A stretch of DNA of 12,569 bases, taken from Cytophagia bacterium. Its GTDB lineage: Bacteria > Bacteroidota > Bacteroidia > Cytophagales > Cyclobacteriaceae. Where the stretch lies: assembly GCA_013373005.1 (NCBI GenBank), contig JABXIP010000388.1, positions 1-12,569 on the forward strand, written 5' to 3'. Below, in pieces: positions 1 to 5,719 of the stretch; the stretch's first letter is position 1, and each line of letters begins with the position of its first letter. The notes under the pieces are model-generated. The model ran no database searches. It saw only the letters and a program-made list of their open reading frames with translations, and had not been told where the DNA came from. A program made the translations under genes and the position numbers.

Positions 1-92
1 TAATCACAGTGATTTTGGCTTGGGTGAAATATGTCTTTTGCAAAATAAGATCGGGAAGAATATGACTTGACAATACCGTACTCACGGCATTG
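1..92. other. Left edge: probable 3' end of an upstream gene, identity unknown
   Basis: No complete gene is visible here. On the plus strand, one frame stays open to a TGA at 68-70, another to a TGA at 63-65, and the third begins with TAA at 1-3. The coding frame of an incoming gene therefore cannot be chosen. The strong terminator that starts at 93 implies that a plus-strand transcript arrives from the left. A short palindrome at 2-14 (AATCAC-A-GTGATT) is also present and is unexplained. The tail peptides are too short to assign to any family. Confidence 0.3.
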
Positions 93-126
93 AAAAGCCC
101 GGTCTGCATAAGGCCGGGCTTTTTTT
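93..126 (+). terminator. Rho-independent terminator for the upstream plus-strand gene
   Basis: A GC-rich stem of nine pairs (96-104 with 112-120, one G-T wobble) encloses a 7-base loop. It is flanked by A residues on the left and followed by seven T residues (120-126). This is a textbook intrinsic terminator for transcription entering from the left edge. It separates that unit from the TPR-rtcB pair. Confidence 0.88.
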
Positions 127-138
127 GTACGAATTAAA

Positions 139-231
139 ACCAACCCCTCAGTCCTTCGGACAACTCCCCTTGAAGGGGAGCACTTAAATTCTCCTCCTTT
201 TAGGAGGAGTGCCCGAAGGGTGAGGTGGTAA
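139..231. repeat. REP-like compound palindrome (two hairpins inside inverted outer arms)
   Basis: The segment is an imperfect inverted repeat. The outer arms (139-163 and 210-231) both read roughly ACCACCTCA-CCTTCGG-AC when compared on opposite strands, with small insertions in the left arm. Inside them lie two separate hairpins: CTCCCC/GGGGAG at 164-180 and CTCCTCC/GGAGGAG at 191-209. Intergenic elements of this look (CTCC-rich hairpins with TTCGG arms) are common in Bacteroidota genomes. I infer a dispersed REP-type repeat, but copy number cannot be judged from one window. It ends only 12 bp before the TPR start codon, so it would lie in the leader or promoter of that gene. No convincing TTTG/TAnnTTTG promoter is visible between it and the terminator. 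Confidence 0.7.
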
Positions 232-243
232 AGCAATACTAAA

Positions 244-768
244 ATGGACATATACGAAGAATACATTGAAAATGTGATTCAGATGGCTGACCAAGCCATA
301 GATAACGGCCTTTATGATGAGGCCAAGAAATGGTTTGAGAAAGGTTTATATGAAGAACCCGGCTATGCTAAACTTCACTATAGATTGGCATACCTTTTTC
401 AGTACAACCTTTTTGATAATGCCGGAGCAGAGCAGCACTATTGGCTAGCCATAAAATTTAAGCCAGATTACCGATATGCTTATGAAAACCTGGCAAGGCT
501 CTATCTGGAAAACGAGAAATACGATGGTCTTGAAAACCTGATGCGAAAAGCTATTCGGGTAGAAGGCTTCAACAAAACCTTTGCATATGAAAATCTGGGC
601 AAGGTAGCTGAAGCTCAAGGTCAGTTCAAAAAAGCAATCGCTCAATACCGAAAAGGAATGATGCAGGCGCTTGACAACTACGATGTGGACGATTTAAAAG
701 ACCATATCAAACGAAATAAGTATAAACGATTGAAGAAACGTTGGAAATTATGGCAACGAGAAAATTAA
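244..768 (+). CDS. Tetratricopeptide repeat protein
   Basis: This 174-residue protein has no signal peptide or membrane segment and is probably cytoplasmic. It is built almost entirely of TPR-like helix pairs, roughly residues 9-41, 43-76, 77-109 and 112-145. Repeated signatures include aromatic/Ala positions such as YDEAKKWFEKGL, FAYENLGKVAEAQGQ and FKKAIAQYRKG. The tail (about 150-174) is very basic and rich in K, R and W, which could favour nucleic-acid or acidic-partner contact; that is inference. TPR proteins act as protein-binding scaffolds, and no specific partner is recognisable. The ATG at 244 follows an A-rich leader typical of Bacteroidota rather than a Shine-Dalgarno sequence. Its last 19 bases overlap the start of rtcB, so the two genes are probably co-transcribed and translationally coupled. 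Confidence 0.85.
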   Translation: MDIYEEYIENVIQMADQAIDNGLYDEAKKWFEKGLYEEPGYAKLHYRLAYLFQYNLFDNAGAEQHYWLAIKFKPDYRYAYENLARLYLENEKYDGLENLMRKAIRVEGFNKTFAYENLGKVAEAQGQFKKAIAQYRKGMMQALDNYDVDDLKDHIKRNKYKRLKKRWKLWQREN

Positions 769-2171
769 GCGGAAAAGATCTGAGAAAGCTAGGATTCCCA
801 GAAGGCAGAGCCATTGGCGAAGCCATCAAGGCGATGGAAGAGCATTTCAAGGGCAAATCCATACTTCATAAAAAAGCCATGCTAAAAAAGGTGGTCGAAA
901 ACCCTGGGCTTTATTTAAAACATGAAGCCTGGGGTCCTGTGGCGATGGCTCTGATCATCAAAACTGAGCACAATGAGACTCTGGCTTTGAGGGAAAAGAG
1001 AATTCCTTACAGCATTTATGGCGCTGAAGGAATTGAGCAAGGAGCAATTAACCAAATGGAGATTGCCATGAAATTGCCTGTAACTCAATACGGTGCACTG
1101 ATGCCAGATGCACATCATGGCTACGGGCTGCCAATAGGCGGTGTTTTGGCCACCAAAAATGCGGTGATCCCTTATGGAGTTGGAGTAGACATTGGCTGCA
1201 GAATGTGCATGACTATGTATGATATTCCTCCTGCTTTTGTTCATCAAAACACTGATGAGCTGAAAAGTATGCTGATGGAGAACACCAAATTCGGTCAAGC
1301 GGTATTTAAAAGACCGAAAGACCACGAGGTGTTAGAGAGAGGGCTTTTCAATGAGATCAATTTGCTGAAATCATTAAAAGACACTGCATGGAAGCAAATT
1401 GGTTCATCAGGGGGCGGTAACCACTTTGTGGAATTCGGTATTACTGAAGTCCACTCTGAGATCAATGAATTCAACCTGCCAGCTGGCAAGTATCTGTCGG
1501 TACTCTCCCACTCGGGATCGAGGGGACTTGGTGCGAATATCGCAAGACATTACACTAAGCTGGCCATGGACATGACCAAATTACCGGGAGAAGCCAAACA
1601 TCTGGCCTGGTTGGATTTAGATACTGAGGCCGGTCAGGAATACTGGCAAGCCATGAATTTGGCCGGTGATTATGCTTCGGCTTGTCATCACCAAATCCAC
1701 GATAGGCTGGCAGCCGCTCTTGGTGAGCAACCTCTGGCACTGATTGAGAACCACCACAACTTTGCCTGGAAAGAGCAAGATTCGGAAGGTAATGAGATCA
1801 TTGTGCATAGAAAAGGGGCCACACCAGCTGGAGAAGGTGTTCTAGGAATCATTCCCGGATCTATGACTTCACCGGGCTTTATTGTAAAAGGCAAAGGGAA
1901 TGCGGATTCCATCAATTCAGCTTCACATGGAGCAGGAAGGGTGCTTTCCAGAACCAGAGCCAAGCAGACACTCTCTAAGAAGGAAGTGAAGAAGCACATC
2001 AAGAAAGCCGGAGTTACCTTAATTGGTTCCGGATTGGATGAAGCACCTCAAGTGTACAAGAACATTCATGAGGTAATGGCTCGTCAAACCGATTTGGTAG
2101 ATGTGCTAGGAACTTTCGAACCTAAAGTGGTAAGAATGTGTGGTGATGAAAGGTTTGGTGAAGTAGACTAG
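750..2171 (+). CDS. rtcB: RtcB family RNA-splicing/repair ligase
   Basis: This 473-residue protein belongs to the RtcB family, Mn2+/GTP-dependent ligases that join 2',3'-cyclic-phosphate or 3'-phosphate ends to 5'-OH RNA ends. Family motifs appear in order: MPDAHHGYGLPIGG (118-131), DIGC with metal-ligand Cys150, GGGNHF with His225, SHSGSRGLG with His254, NHHNFA with His335/336, HRKGATPAG (343-351), and SASHGAGR. His393 in the last motif corresponds to the guanylated histidine. All expected active-site residues are present, so it is probably functional. The usual DIGCG reads DIGCR here, a sub-family variant. I chose ATG at 750; an in-frame TTG at 741 would add only three residues. It overlaps the TPR gene by 19 bp. 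No archease or RtcA partner is in the window. In bacteria the likely role is tRNA or rRNA repair. Confidence 0.93.
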   Translation: MATRKLSGKDLRKLGFPEGRAIGEAIKAMEEHFKGKSILHKKAMLKKVVENPGLYLKHEAWGPVAMALIIKTEHNETLALREKRIPYSIYGAEGIEQGAINQMEIAMKLPVTQYGALMPDAHHGYGLPIGGVLATKNAVIPYGVGVDIGCRMCMTMYDIPPAFVHQNTDELKSMLMENTKFGQAVFKRPKDHEVLERGLFNEINLLKSLKDTAWKQIGSSGGGNHFVEFGITEVHSEINEFNLPAGKYLSVLSHSGSRGLGANIARHYTKLAMDMTKLPGEAKHLAWLDLDTEAGQEYWQAMNLAGDYASACHHQIHDRLAAALGEQPLALIENHHNFAWKEQDSEGNEIIVHRKGATPAGEGVLGIIPGSMTSPGFIVKGKGNADSINSASHGAGRVLSRTRAKQTLSKKEVKKHIKKAGVTLIGSGLDEAPQVYKNIHEVMARQTDLVDVLGTFEPKVVRMCGDERFGEVD

Positions 2172-2202
2172 ACTGTGAATAAATCCAAAGGTCAATAAAA
2201 AT

Positions 2203-2228
2203 TAGAGTCCTATCATTATAGGACTCTA
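2203..2228. terminator. Bidirectional terminator between rtcB and the DUF2805 gene
   Basis: A perfect 11-bp stem (2203-2213 with 2218-2228) encloses a 4-base loop CATT. It sits between the convergent rtcB stop (2171) and the minus-strand stop (2231). Read on the minus strand it is followed by ATTTTTATT, a fair U-tract. On the plus strand it is followed by the weaker TATTACCTTTTA. It therefore probably ends both transcripts, more strongly the minus-strand one. Confidence 0.75.
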
Positions 2229-2230
2229 TA

Positions 2231-2509
2231 TTACCTTTTACTTATCTTATTTTGAGTAATCTCTCTTTGGGAGTCGCTTTTAAACTTATCAGAAGTTTGA
2301 AGTGCTGAATGTTTGGTTTTTCTTCCTTGAACTCTTGTTCTCCACATCTCGAAGGAGCTGGGTTTCATTTCCCTCCTCATCAACCTGATTACCTCTCTTT
2401 CAGGTAAACCAAACTGAATTTCAATGGCTTCGAATGGGGTATGATCTTCCCAGGCCATCTCAATGATTCTATCTATATCTTCAAAACTAAGTCCGAACTT
2501 ACCAATCAT
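2231..2509 (-). CDS. TIGR03643/DUF2805 family small protein
   Basis: This 92-residue protein has no signal peptide. Residues 1-70 match the pattern I know for the TIGR03643/DUF2805 family: an N-terminal IDRIIEMAWEDHTPFEAIEIQFGL-type helix pair, then EREVIRLMRREM, then a conserved basic stretch SSFEMWRTRVQGRKTKH. The DRIIEMAWED...FGLPEREVIRLMR portion reads like a helix-turn-helix, so nucleic-acid binding is possible, but no function is established. The tail after residue 70 is Lys/Ser-rich and low complexity. The gene is alone on the minus strand between two terminators (2203-2228 and 2570-2603), so it is probably a single-gene transcript. Confidence 0.82.
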   Translation of the reverse strand: MIGKFGLSFEDIDRIIEMAWEDHTPFEAIEIQFGLPEREVIRLMRREMKPSSFEMWRTRVQGRKTKHSALQTSDKFKSDSQREITQNKISKR

Positions 2510-2544
2510 AGCAAAACAACCTGCGAATATATAAAATTGTTTTA

Positions 2545-2573
2545 CACATATAAATAATTGCTATACAAACAAA
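2545..2573 (-). promoter_or_regulatory. Candidate Bacteroidota-type promoter for the DUF2805 gene
   Basis: On the minus strand, TTTG (2573-2570) is separated by 17 bp from TATATGTG (2552-2545). The second box matches the TAnnTTTG -7 consensus at five of its six fixed bases. Transcription would start near 2540, about 30 bases before the ATG at 2509. The -33 box overlaps the T-rich tail of the preceding terminator, and the region is AT-rich, so chance is possible. Confidence 0.35.
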
Positions 2574-2603
2574 TAATAAACCCCGACACGTATTGCCGGG
2601 GTT
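2570..2603 (-). terminator. Rho-independent terminator of the first CstB-like gene
   Basis: Read on the minus strand, a 7-bp stem (2603-2597 with 2585-2579, AACCCCG/CGGGGTT) with an 11-base loop is followed by TTTATTATTTG. It lies 26 bp downstream of the stop codon of the CstB-like gene and insulates it from the DUF2805 gene. Confidence 0.8.
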
Positions 2604-2623
2604 CCAACCATCAACTTAACCAG

Positions 2624-2644
2624 AATCACTAAAGCATAGTGATT
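2624..2644 (-). repeat. Perfect hairpin spanning a stop codon
   Basis: Two 8-base arms, 2624-2631 (AATCACTA) and 2637-2644 (TAGTGATT), are exact inverted copies separated by 5 bases. The TAG stop codon of the CstB-like gene (2631-2629) lies in one arm. There is no U-tract, so it is not itself an intrinsic terminator. It could stabilise the 3' end upstream of the terminator at 2570-2603, or be incidental. Confidence 0.6.
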
Positions 2645-4035
2645 TGTTCGTGAAACTCTGTCATTGCCAGAGTCGTCTCTTTTAATGCCTTAAAGCCTCC
2701 AATGATGTTGATCACATGAGCATAGCCATTGGCCTTCAAGATGGATGTGGCAATCATGGATCTGTAGCCTCCAGCACAGTGCACATACCAAGTGGCCTCT
2801 TTATCCAGGGTATTTATATTCTCATTAATAAAATCGAGCGGGAAGTTGGTAGCTCCTAAGATGTGCTGGGAACTAAATTCACTCTCCTTTCTTACATCAA
2901 GAAGGTTAGCACCATCTTCAAAAATTGGCACAAACTCTTCAGCCGTAACTTGCTCTACAAATTCCATCTTCTCTCCTGCTGCTTTCCAGGCTTCAATACC
3001 ATCTTTCAAAAAGCCAAGGGCATTGTCGTAACCCACACGTGACAAACGAATTACAACCTCTTCTTCTTTACCAGGTTCGGCCAGGAACACAATAGGAGTT
3101 TTTAAGTCGGTAATTAATGCCCCTACCCAAGGAGCGAAAGTATCGTCAATACCTATAAAGGTTGAACCCGGAATGAATCCTTCTGCAAACTGCTCTTTCG
3201 GCCTTGTATCCAGAATTATCGCTCCATTTTTTTCAATAGTCTGCTTGAATTCTTTTACATCCAGACCTATTACTCCATGGGCAAGAATTTCATCAATGCT
3301 CTCATAACCCATTTTATTCATCACCGCATTTTTAGGAAAATACTGTGGCGGAGCCACCAAGTCTGATGTTACTTCCTTCACAAACTCCTCTTTAGACATG
3401 TCGGCTCTCAATGCATAATTGAATTTCTTTTGATTCCCCAGAGTATCAACTGTTTCGGAACTCATATTCTTTCCACAAGCAGAGCCTTGGCCATGCCCTG
3501 GGTAAACAATTACATCATCAGCCAAAGGCATGATCTTATTCCTTAAAGAATCGTATAGGTGAGCTGCCAGATCCTCTCTGCTCAGATCTGTTTTCACTGC
3601 TAGATCCGGTCTTCCTACATCCCCAAGAAAAAGAGTATCTCCTGTATAAATTGAGTGATCCTTGCCATTTTCGTCAATCACCAAGAAAGTCGATGACTCC
3701 ATAGTATGGCCGGGTGTGTGCAACACTTTGATTTGCACATTTCCTAACTGCAGCAGTTCGCCATCTGTTGCCACGTGAGCCTCGAAATTCGGAACAGCGG
3801 TAGGTCCGTAAACTATAGTAGCGCCTGTTTTCTTGGCCAAATCAATGTGTCCAGATACGAAGTCGGCATGGAAGTGCGTCTCTAGCACATATTTTATTTT
3901 AGCGCCATTCTTTGCAGCCAAATCAATATATGGTTGCACTTCTCTAAGAGGGTCTACAATAGCTGCTTCGCCATTCGATTCAATGTAGTATGCAGCCTCA
4001 GCAAGACATTGGGTGTAAATCTGTTCTATTTTCAT
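2629..4035 (-). CDS. CstB-like persulfide dioxygenase-rhodanese fusion (copy 1)
   Basis: This 468-residue cytoplasmic protein has three domains. (1) A metallo-beta-lactamase/ETHE1-type persulfide dioxygenase spans about 1-240, with THFHADF (His54, His56, Asp58), HTPGHT (His110), TGDT (Asp133) and YPGHG (His181). His54, His110 and Asp133 would bind one iron. Phe59 replaces the second-metal histidine. (2) A rhodanese-fold domain spans about 245-355; its catalytic Cys loop reads FLAEPGKEEE, so it is a pseudorhodanese. (3) A rhodanese spans about 365-468 with catalytic Cys420 in HCAGGYRS. This order is that of Staphylococcus aureus CstB, which oxidises thiol persulfides and forms thiosulfate with sulfite. 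The reading frame extends to 4089, but I start at ATG 4035. The paralogue at 9262-10674 begins with the same MKI-QIYT-CLA sequence, and the predicted transcription start is near 4058. Confidence 0.9.
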   Translation of the reverse strand: MKIEQIYTQCLAEAAYYIESNGEAAIVDPLREVQPYIDLAAKNGAKIKYVLETHFHADFVSGHIDLAKKTGATIVYGPTAVPNFEAHVATDGELLQLGNVQIKVLHTPGHTMESSTFLVIDENGKDHSIYTGDTLFLGDVGRPDLAVKTDLSREDLAAHLYDSLRNKIMPLADDVIVYPGHGQGSACGKNMSSETVDTLGNQKKFNYALRADMSKEEFVKEVTSDLVAPPQYFPKNAVMNKMGYESIDEILAHGVIGLDVKEFKQTIEKNGAIILDTRPKEQFAEGFIPGSTFIGIDDTFAPWVGALITDLKTPIVFLAEPGKEEEVVIRLSRVGYDNALGFLKDGIEAWKAAGEKMEFVEQVTAEEFVPIFEDGANLLDVRKESEFSSQHILGATNFPLDFINENINTLDKEATWYVHCAGGYRSMIATSILKANGYAHVINIIGGFKALKETTLAMTEFHEQITML

Positions 4036-4062
4036 ATTTGATATTTTTTCGAATCGGATAAT

Positions 4063-4106
4063 CAAAGATGGAAATAGACAATCAGTCAATCCGTAACTAT
4101 TGTTAC
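4063..4106 (-). promoter_or_regulatory. GTAAC-N4-GTTAC operator and -7 box upstream of CstB-like copy 1
   Basis: The perfect palindrome GTAACTATTGTTAC occupies 4093-4106. On the minus strand it is followed after exactly 22 bp by CATCTTTG (4070-4063), which matches TAnnTTTG except for the first base. Transcription would start near 4058, 23 bases before ATG 4035 and 41-42 bp from the palindrome centre. That is the class II position for a Crp/Fnr-family activator. No TTTG -33 box is found at the usual spacing, consistent with an activator-dependent promoter. Confidence 0.65.
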
Positions 4107-4172
4107 CTCATAAACTGATTTATGTCAGCTATTACTTGATAACAACCAATTATAATTTTTCACATACAGTTT

Positions 4173-4203
4173 TTTGCTTTTTGAAACATAAGGTCTACTT
4201 TAG
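4173..4203 (+). promoter_or_regulatory. Candidate Bacteroidota promoter for the pseudo-receiver gene
   Basis: TTTG (4173-4176), 19 bp, then TACTTTAG (4196-4203). The second box matches TAnnTTTG at five of six fixed positions, and 19 bp is the usual spacing for the Bacteroidota primary sigma factor. The start would be near 4209, giving a leader of about 34 bases before ATG 4243. This promoter does not use the palindrome at 4093-4106, which is more than 100 bp away. Confidence 0.5.
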
Positions 4204-4242
4204 TACCTCACTGATTTACACCTTCAACCTTATAGGAAAAAG

Positions 4243-4605
4243 ATGACTCAAGTATTGCTGGTGGAAGACCGCGAGACACTGAAAAACTTGTTTTCTGAAC
4301 TCATTTATAATTTCTGGGATTCAGAAGAATCTCTCAAAGTAGACGTATGTTCTTTTAATAAGCTTGAAGAGTTTGTCAAAAAAGGTAATTATCAGACACT
4401 CATCCTGAATATATCTTCCTCCAATAGCGGTGACAATTTTAAAATTGTTAGTTCTCTGGTTGAAAAAGGATTTTTCGAAAATCAAAAGCTCATCATTTCT
4501 TCAGTAAATCGTCCTCCTGAAATAGAAGCCATCAAGGGTGTAGAAATTCATTACTGCAGCGAAGACAGATTTGTGTCAGAATGTCTGCCACGGATGAACC
4601 AATAA
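4243..4605 (+). CDS. Stand-alone receiver-like protein lacking the phosphoacceptor Asp (pseudo-receiver)
   Basis: This 120-residue protein is the length of a single response-regulator receiver domain and has no output domain. Its pattern fits an alternating beta/alpha receiver fold. Strand 1 QVLLVEDRE carries an acidic pair (Glu8, Asp9). Strand 3 QTLILNIS has Asn56 where the phosphorylated Asp should be. Strand 4 KLIISS supplies Ser86 or Ser87 as the switch hydroxyl. Strand 5 EIHYCSEDR lacks the expected Lys. If the fold assignment is right, it cannot be phosphorylated conventionally and would act as a protein-interaction module. The match is weak, so an unrelated small alpha/beta protein is possible. 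It is the only short plus-strand gene in the island, with its own promoter. Its TAA abuts the tsdA stop codon on the other strand with no gap. Confidence 0.6.
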   Translation: MTQVLLVEDRETLKNLFSELIYNFWDSEESLKVDVCSFNKLEEFVKKGNYQTLILNISSSNSGDNFKIVSSLVEKGFFENQKLIISSVNRPPEIEAIKGVEIHYCSEDRFVSECLPRMNQ

Positions 4606-5628
4606 TCACTTATTCTTACTAATACCGTACTCTTTTTTGTAGAACTTCATAATGGGTTGAAAAGGCCCATACTTGTGTTGTTCGGCTGAGAAACCATCGG
4701 CCCAAGGACCATAAGGAGTAGATACCGGCTTTTTCTTTTTGTCTGGAAAATCCGCTTCAGGATTCGACTTTTGAGGTCGATCAAAGCTGTTGATGTAGGC
4801 TGCCACATTGTAAGCTTCCCTATCTGTTAAAACAGGCTTGTCGTAAGTAGCTTGTTGAAATGGCATATTGCCCTTAATGAATTCTGCGGCCGTAATAACT
4901 CTATGCATACCAGCTCCATGGTTGTAGGAATCATTTCCCCATAAAGGAGGAAACTGATACATGGCATTCTCTCCCGGTCTTATCCCCTGGCCATTATTGC
5001 CATGGCAAACCACGCAATGTTGTTCAAAAGTAGCTTTTCCGGCTACCAAATCGGCTTTTATCTCTGGTAGGTCTACTTTTACAAACCCTTTGTAGATATC
5101 TTCTTTTTCTTCTGGAACATCTTCGCTCAACCATTTCATATAGGCTATCATACCCTGCATTTCCAATGTATTGTGCGGAAGCTTCTGACCATTCATGCTG
5201 CGCTCCATACAGCCATCAATTCTTTCTTCAAGCGTGCCTATTTTATCTTCTCTCCCTCTGTATTGGGGAAATCTATTATAAACGCCAACAAAGCTTCCAG
5301 AACCAGGCTTGGTTCCAGCCTCCAGGTGGCAACTCTGACAGGTAAGATTATTTCCCGCAAAACGCATTTTGATGTCCTTAGACATTGGACCAATAAGCTC
5401 AGGAGTCTTAGTGATAACATCAAAACCTAACTTAATCAGGGCTGCTTTTTTCTCATTACCAAGATCTGTAGCAATGGACTTGGGCTTCCATTCGCCTTTA
5501 TTTACTGTCCTAAAATCTATCAGGCCTAAATCGACTGAAATAAGAGAAAAGCCTGCAAACAAGGTAACAGCTAAACTGAAGCCTATCAGCAGGCTTACCC
5601 TTTTTATAACACGGTCAAACTTTCGCAT
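4606..5628 (-). CDS. tsdA: Diheme c-type cytochrome, TsdA-type thiosulfate dehydrogenase/tetrathionate reductase
   Basis: This 340-residue protein has an N-terminal hydrophobic segment (about 11-32) that directs it across the membrane or anchors it. It carries two CxxCH haem sites: CQSCH at 97-101 and CVVCH at 205-209. TsdA hallmarks surround them: SFVGVYNRFPQYRGR (112-125), TLEERIDGCMERSMNG (132-147), YQFPPLWGNDSYNHGAGMH (224-242) and IKGNMPF (251-257). Cys140 matches the cysteine that serves as axial ligand of the catalytic haem in characterised TsdA. Met255 is a candidate ligand of the second haem. TsdA oxidises two thiosulfate to tetrathionate in the periplasm, or the reverse; direction cannot be read from sequence. 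A Lys-rich linker and Tyr/Phe-rich tail (about 287-340) extend beyond the second cytochrome domain. Its promoter region carries the island-wide palindrome. Confidence 0.88.
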   Translation of the reverse strand: MRKFDRVIKRVSLLIGFSLAVTLFAGFSLISVDLGLIDFRTVNKGEWKPKSIATDLGNEKKAALIKLGFDVITKTPELIGPMSKDIKMRFAGNNLTCQSCHLEAGTKPGSGSFVGVYNRFPQYRGREDKIGTLEERIDGCMERSMNGQKLPHNTLEMQGMIAYMKWLSEDVPEEKEDIYKGFVKVDLPEIKADLVAGKATFEQHCVVCHGNNGQGIRPGENAMYQFPPLWGNDSYNHGAGMHRVITAAEFIKGNMPFQQATYDKPVLTDREAYNVAAYINSFDRPQKSNPEADFPDKKKKPVSTPYGPWADGFSAEQHKYGPFQPIMKFYKKEYGISKNK

Positions 5629-5645
5629 TTGAATCTATTTCGGTA

Positions 5646-5688
5646 CAAAGTTCCCAAAATGCTTGAATGCAATCGTTACACAAGTTAC
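5646..5688 (-). promoter_or_regulatory. Imperfect operator copy and -7 box upstream of tsdA
   Basis: GTTACACAAGTTAC at 5675-5688 matches GTAAC-N4-GTTAC with one mismatch in one arm. On the minus strand, 21 bp later comes GAACTTTG (5653-5646), matching TAnnTTTG except for the first base. Transcription would start near 5641, about 13 bases before the tsdA ATG. The divergent outer-membrane gene (ATG 5720) shares this 91-bp region. On that strand TAACTTTT (5699-5706) is a possible -7 box, but its distance to the palindrome does not fit activation. Confidence 0.5.
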
Positions 5689-5719
5689 ATTTCGGTAATA
5701 ACTTTTTTTATAACCAATC

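Noticed and set aside
2..14. Odd palindrome AATCAC-A-GTGATT near the left edge as an operator
   Set aside because: Six-base arms are short, the context is cut off by the window edge, and no second copy in a promoter position supports it.
93..126. A tRNA or small RNA at the GCCCGG hairpin
   Set aside because: There is a single stem with a T-run and no cloverleaf or TPsiC arm, so an intrinsic terminator explains it fully.
741..749. TTG start for rtcB at 741
   Set aside because: An ATG three codons later (750) is a better start, and no ribosome-binding site favours the TTG.
915..1325. 136-residue minus-strand open frame inside rtcB
   Set aside because: It lies antisense to conserved RtcB motifs and its translation resembles no protein. 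It is a shadow frame.
4036..4089. Eighteen-residue N-terminal extension of CstB-like copy 1
   Set aside because: The paralogue starts exactly at the MKI-QIYT-CLA position, and the inferred -7 box (4070-4063) lies inside the extension.
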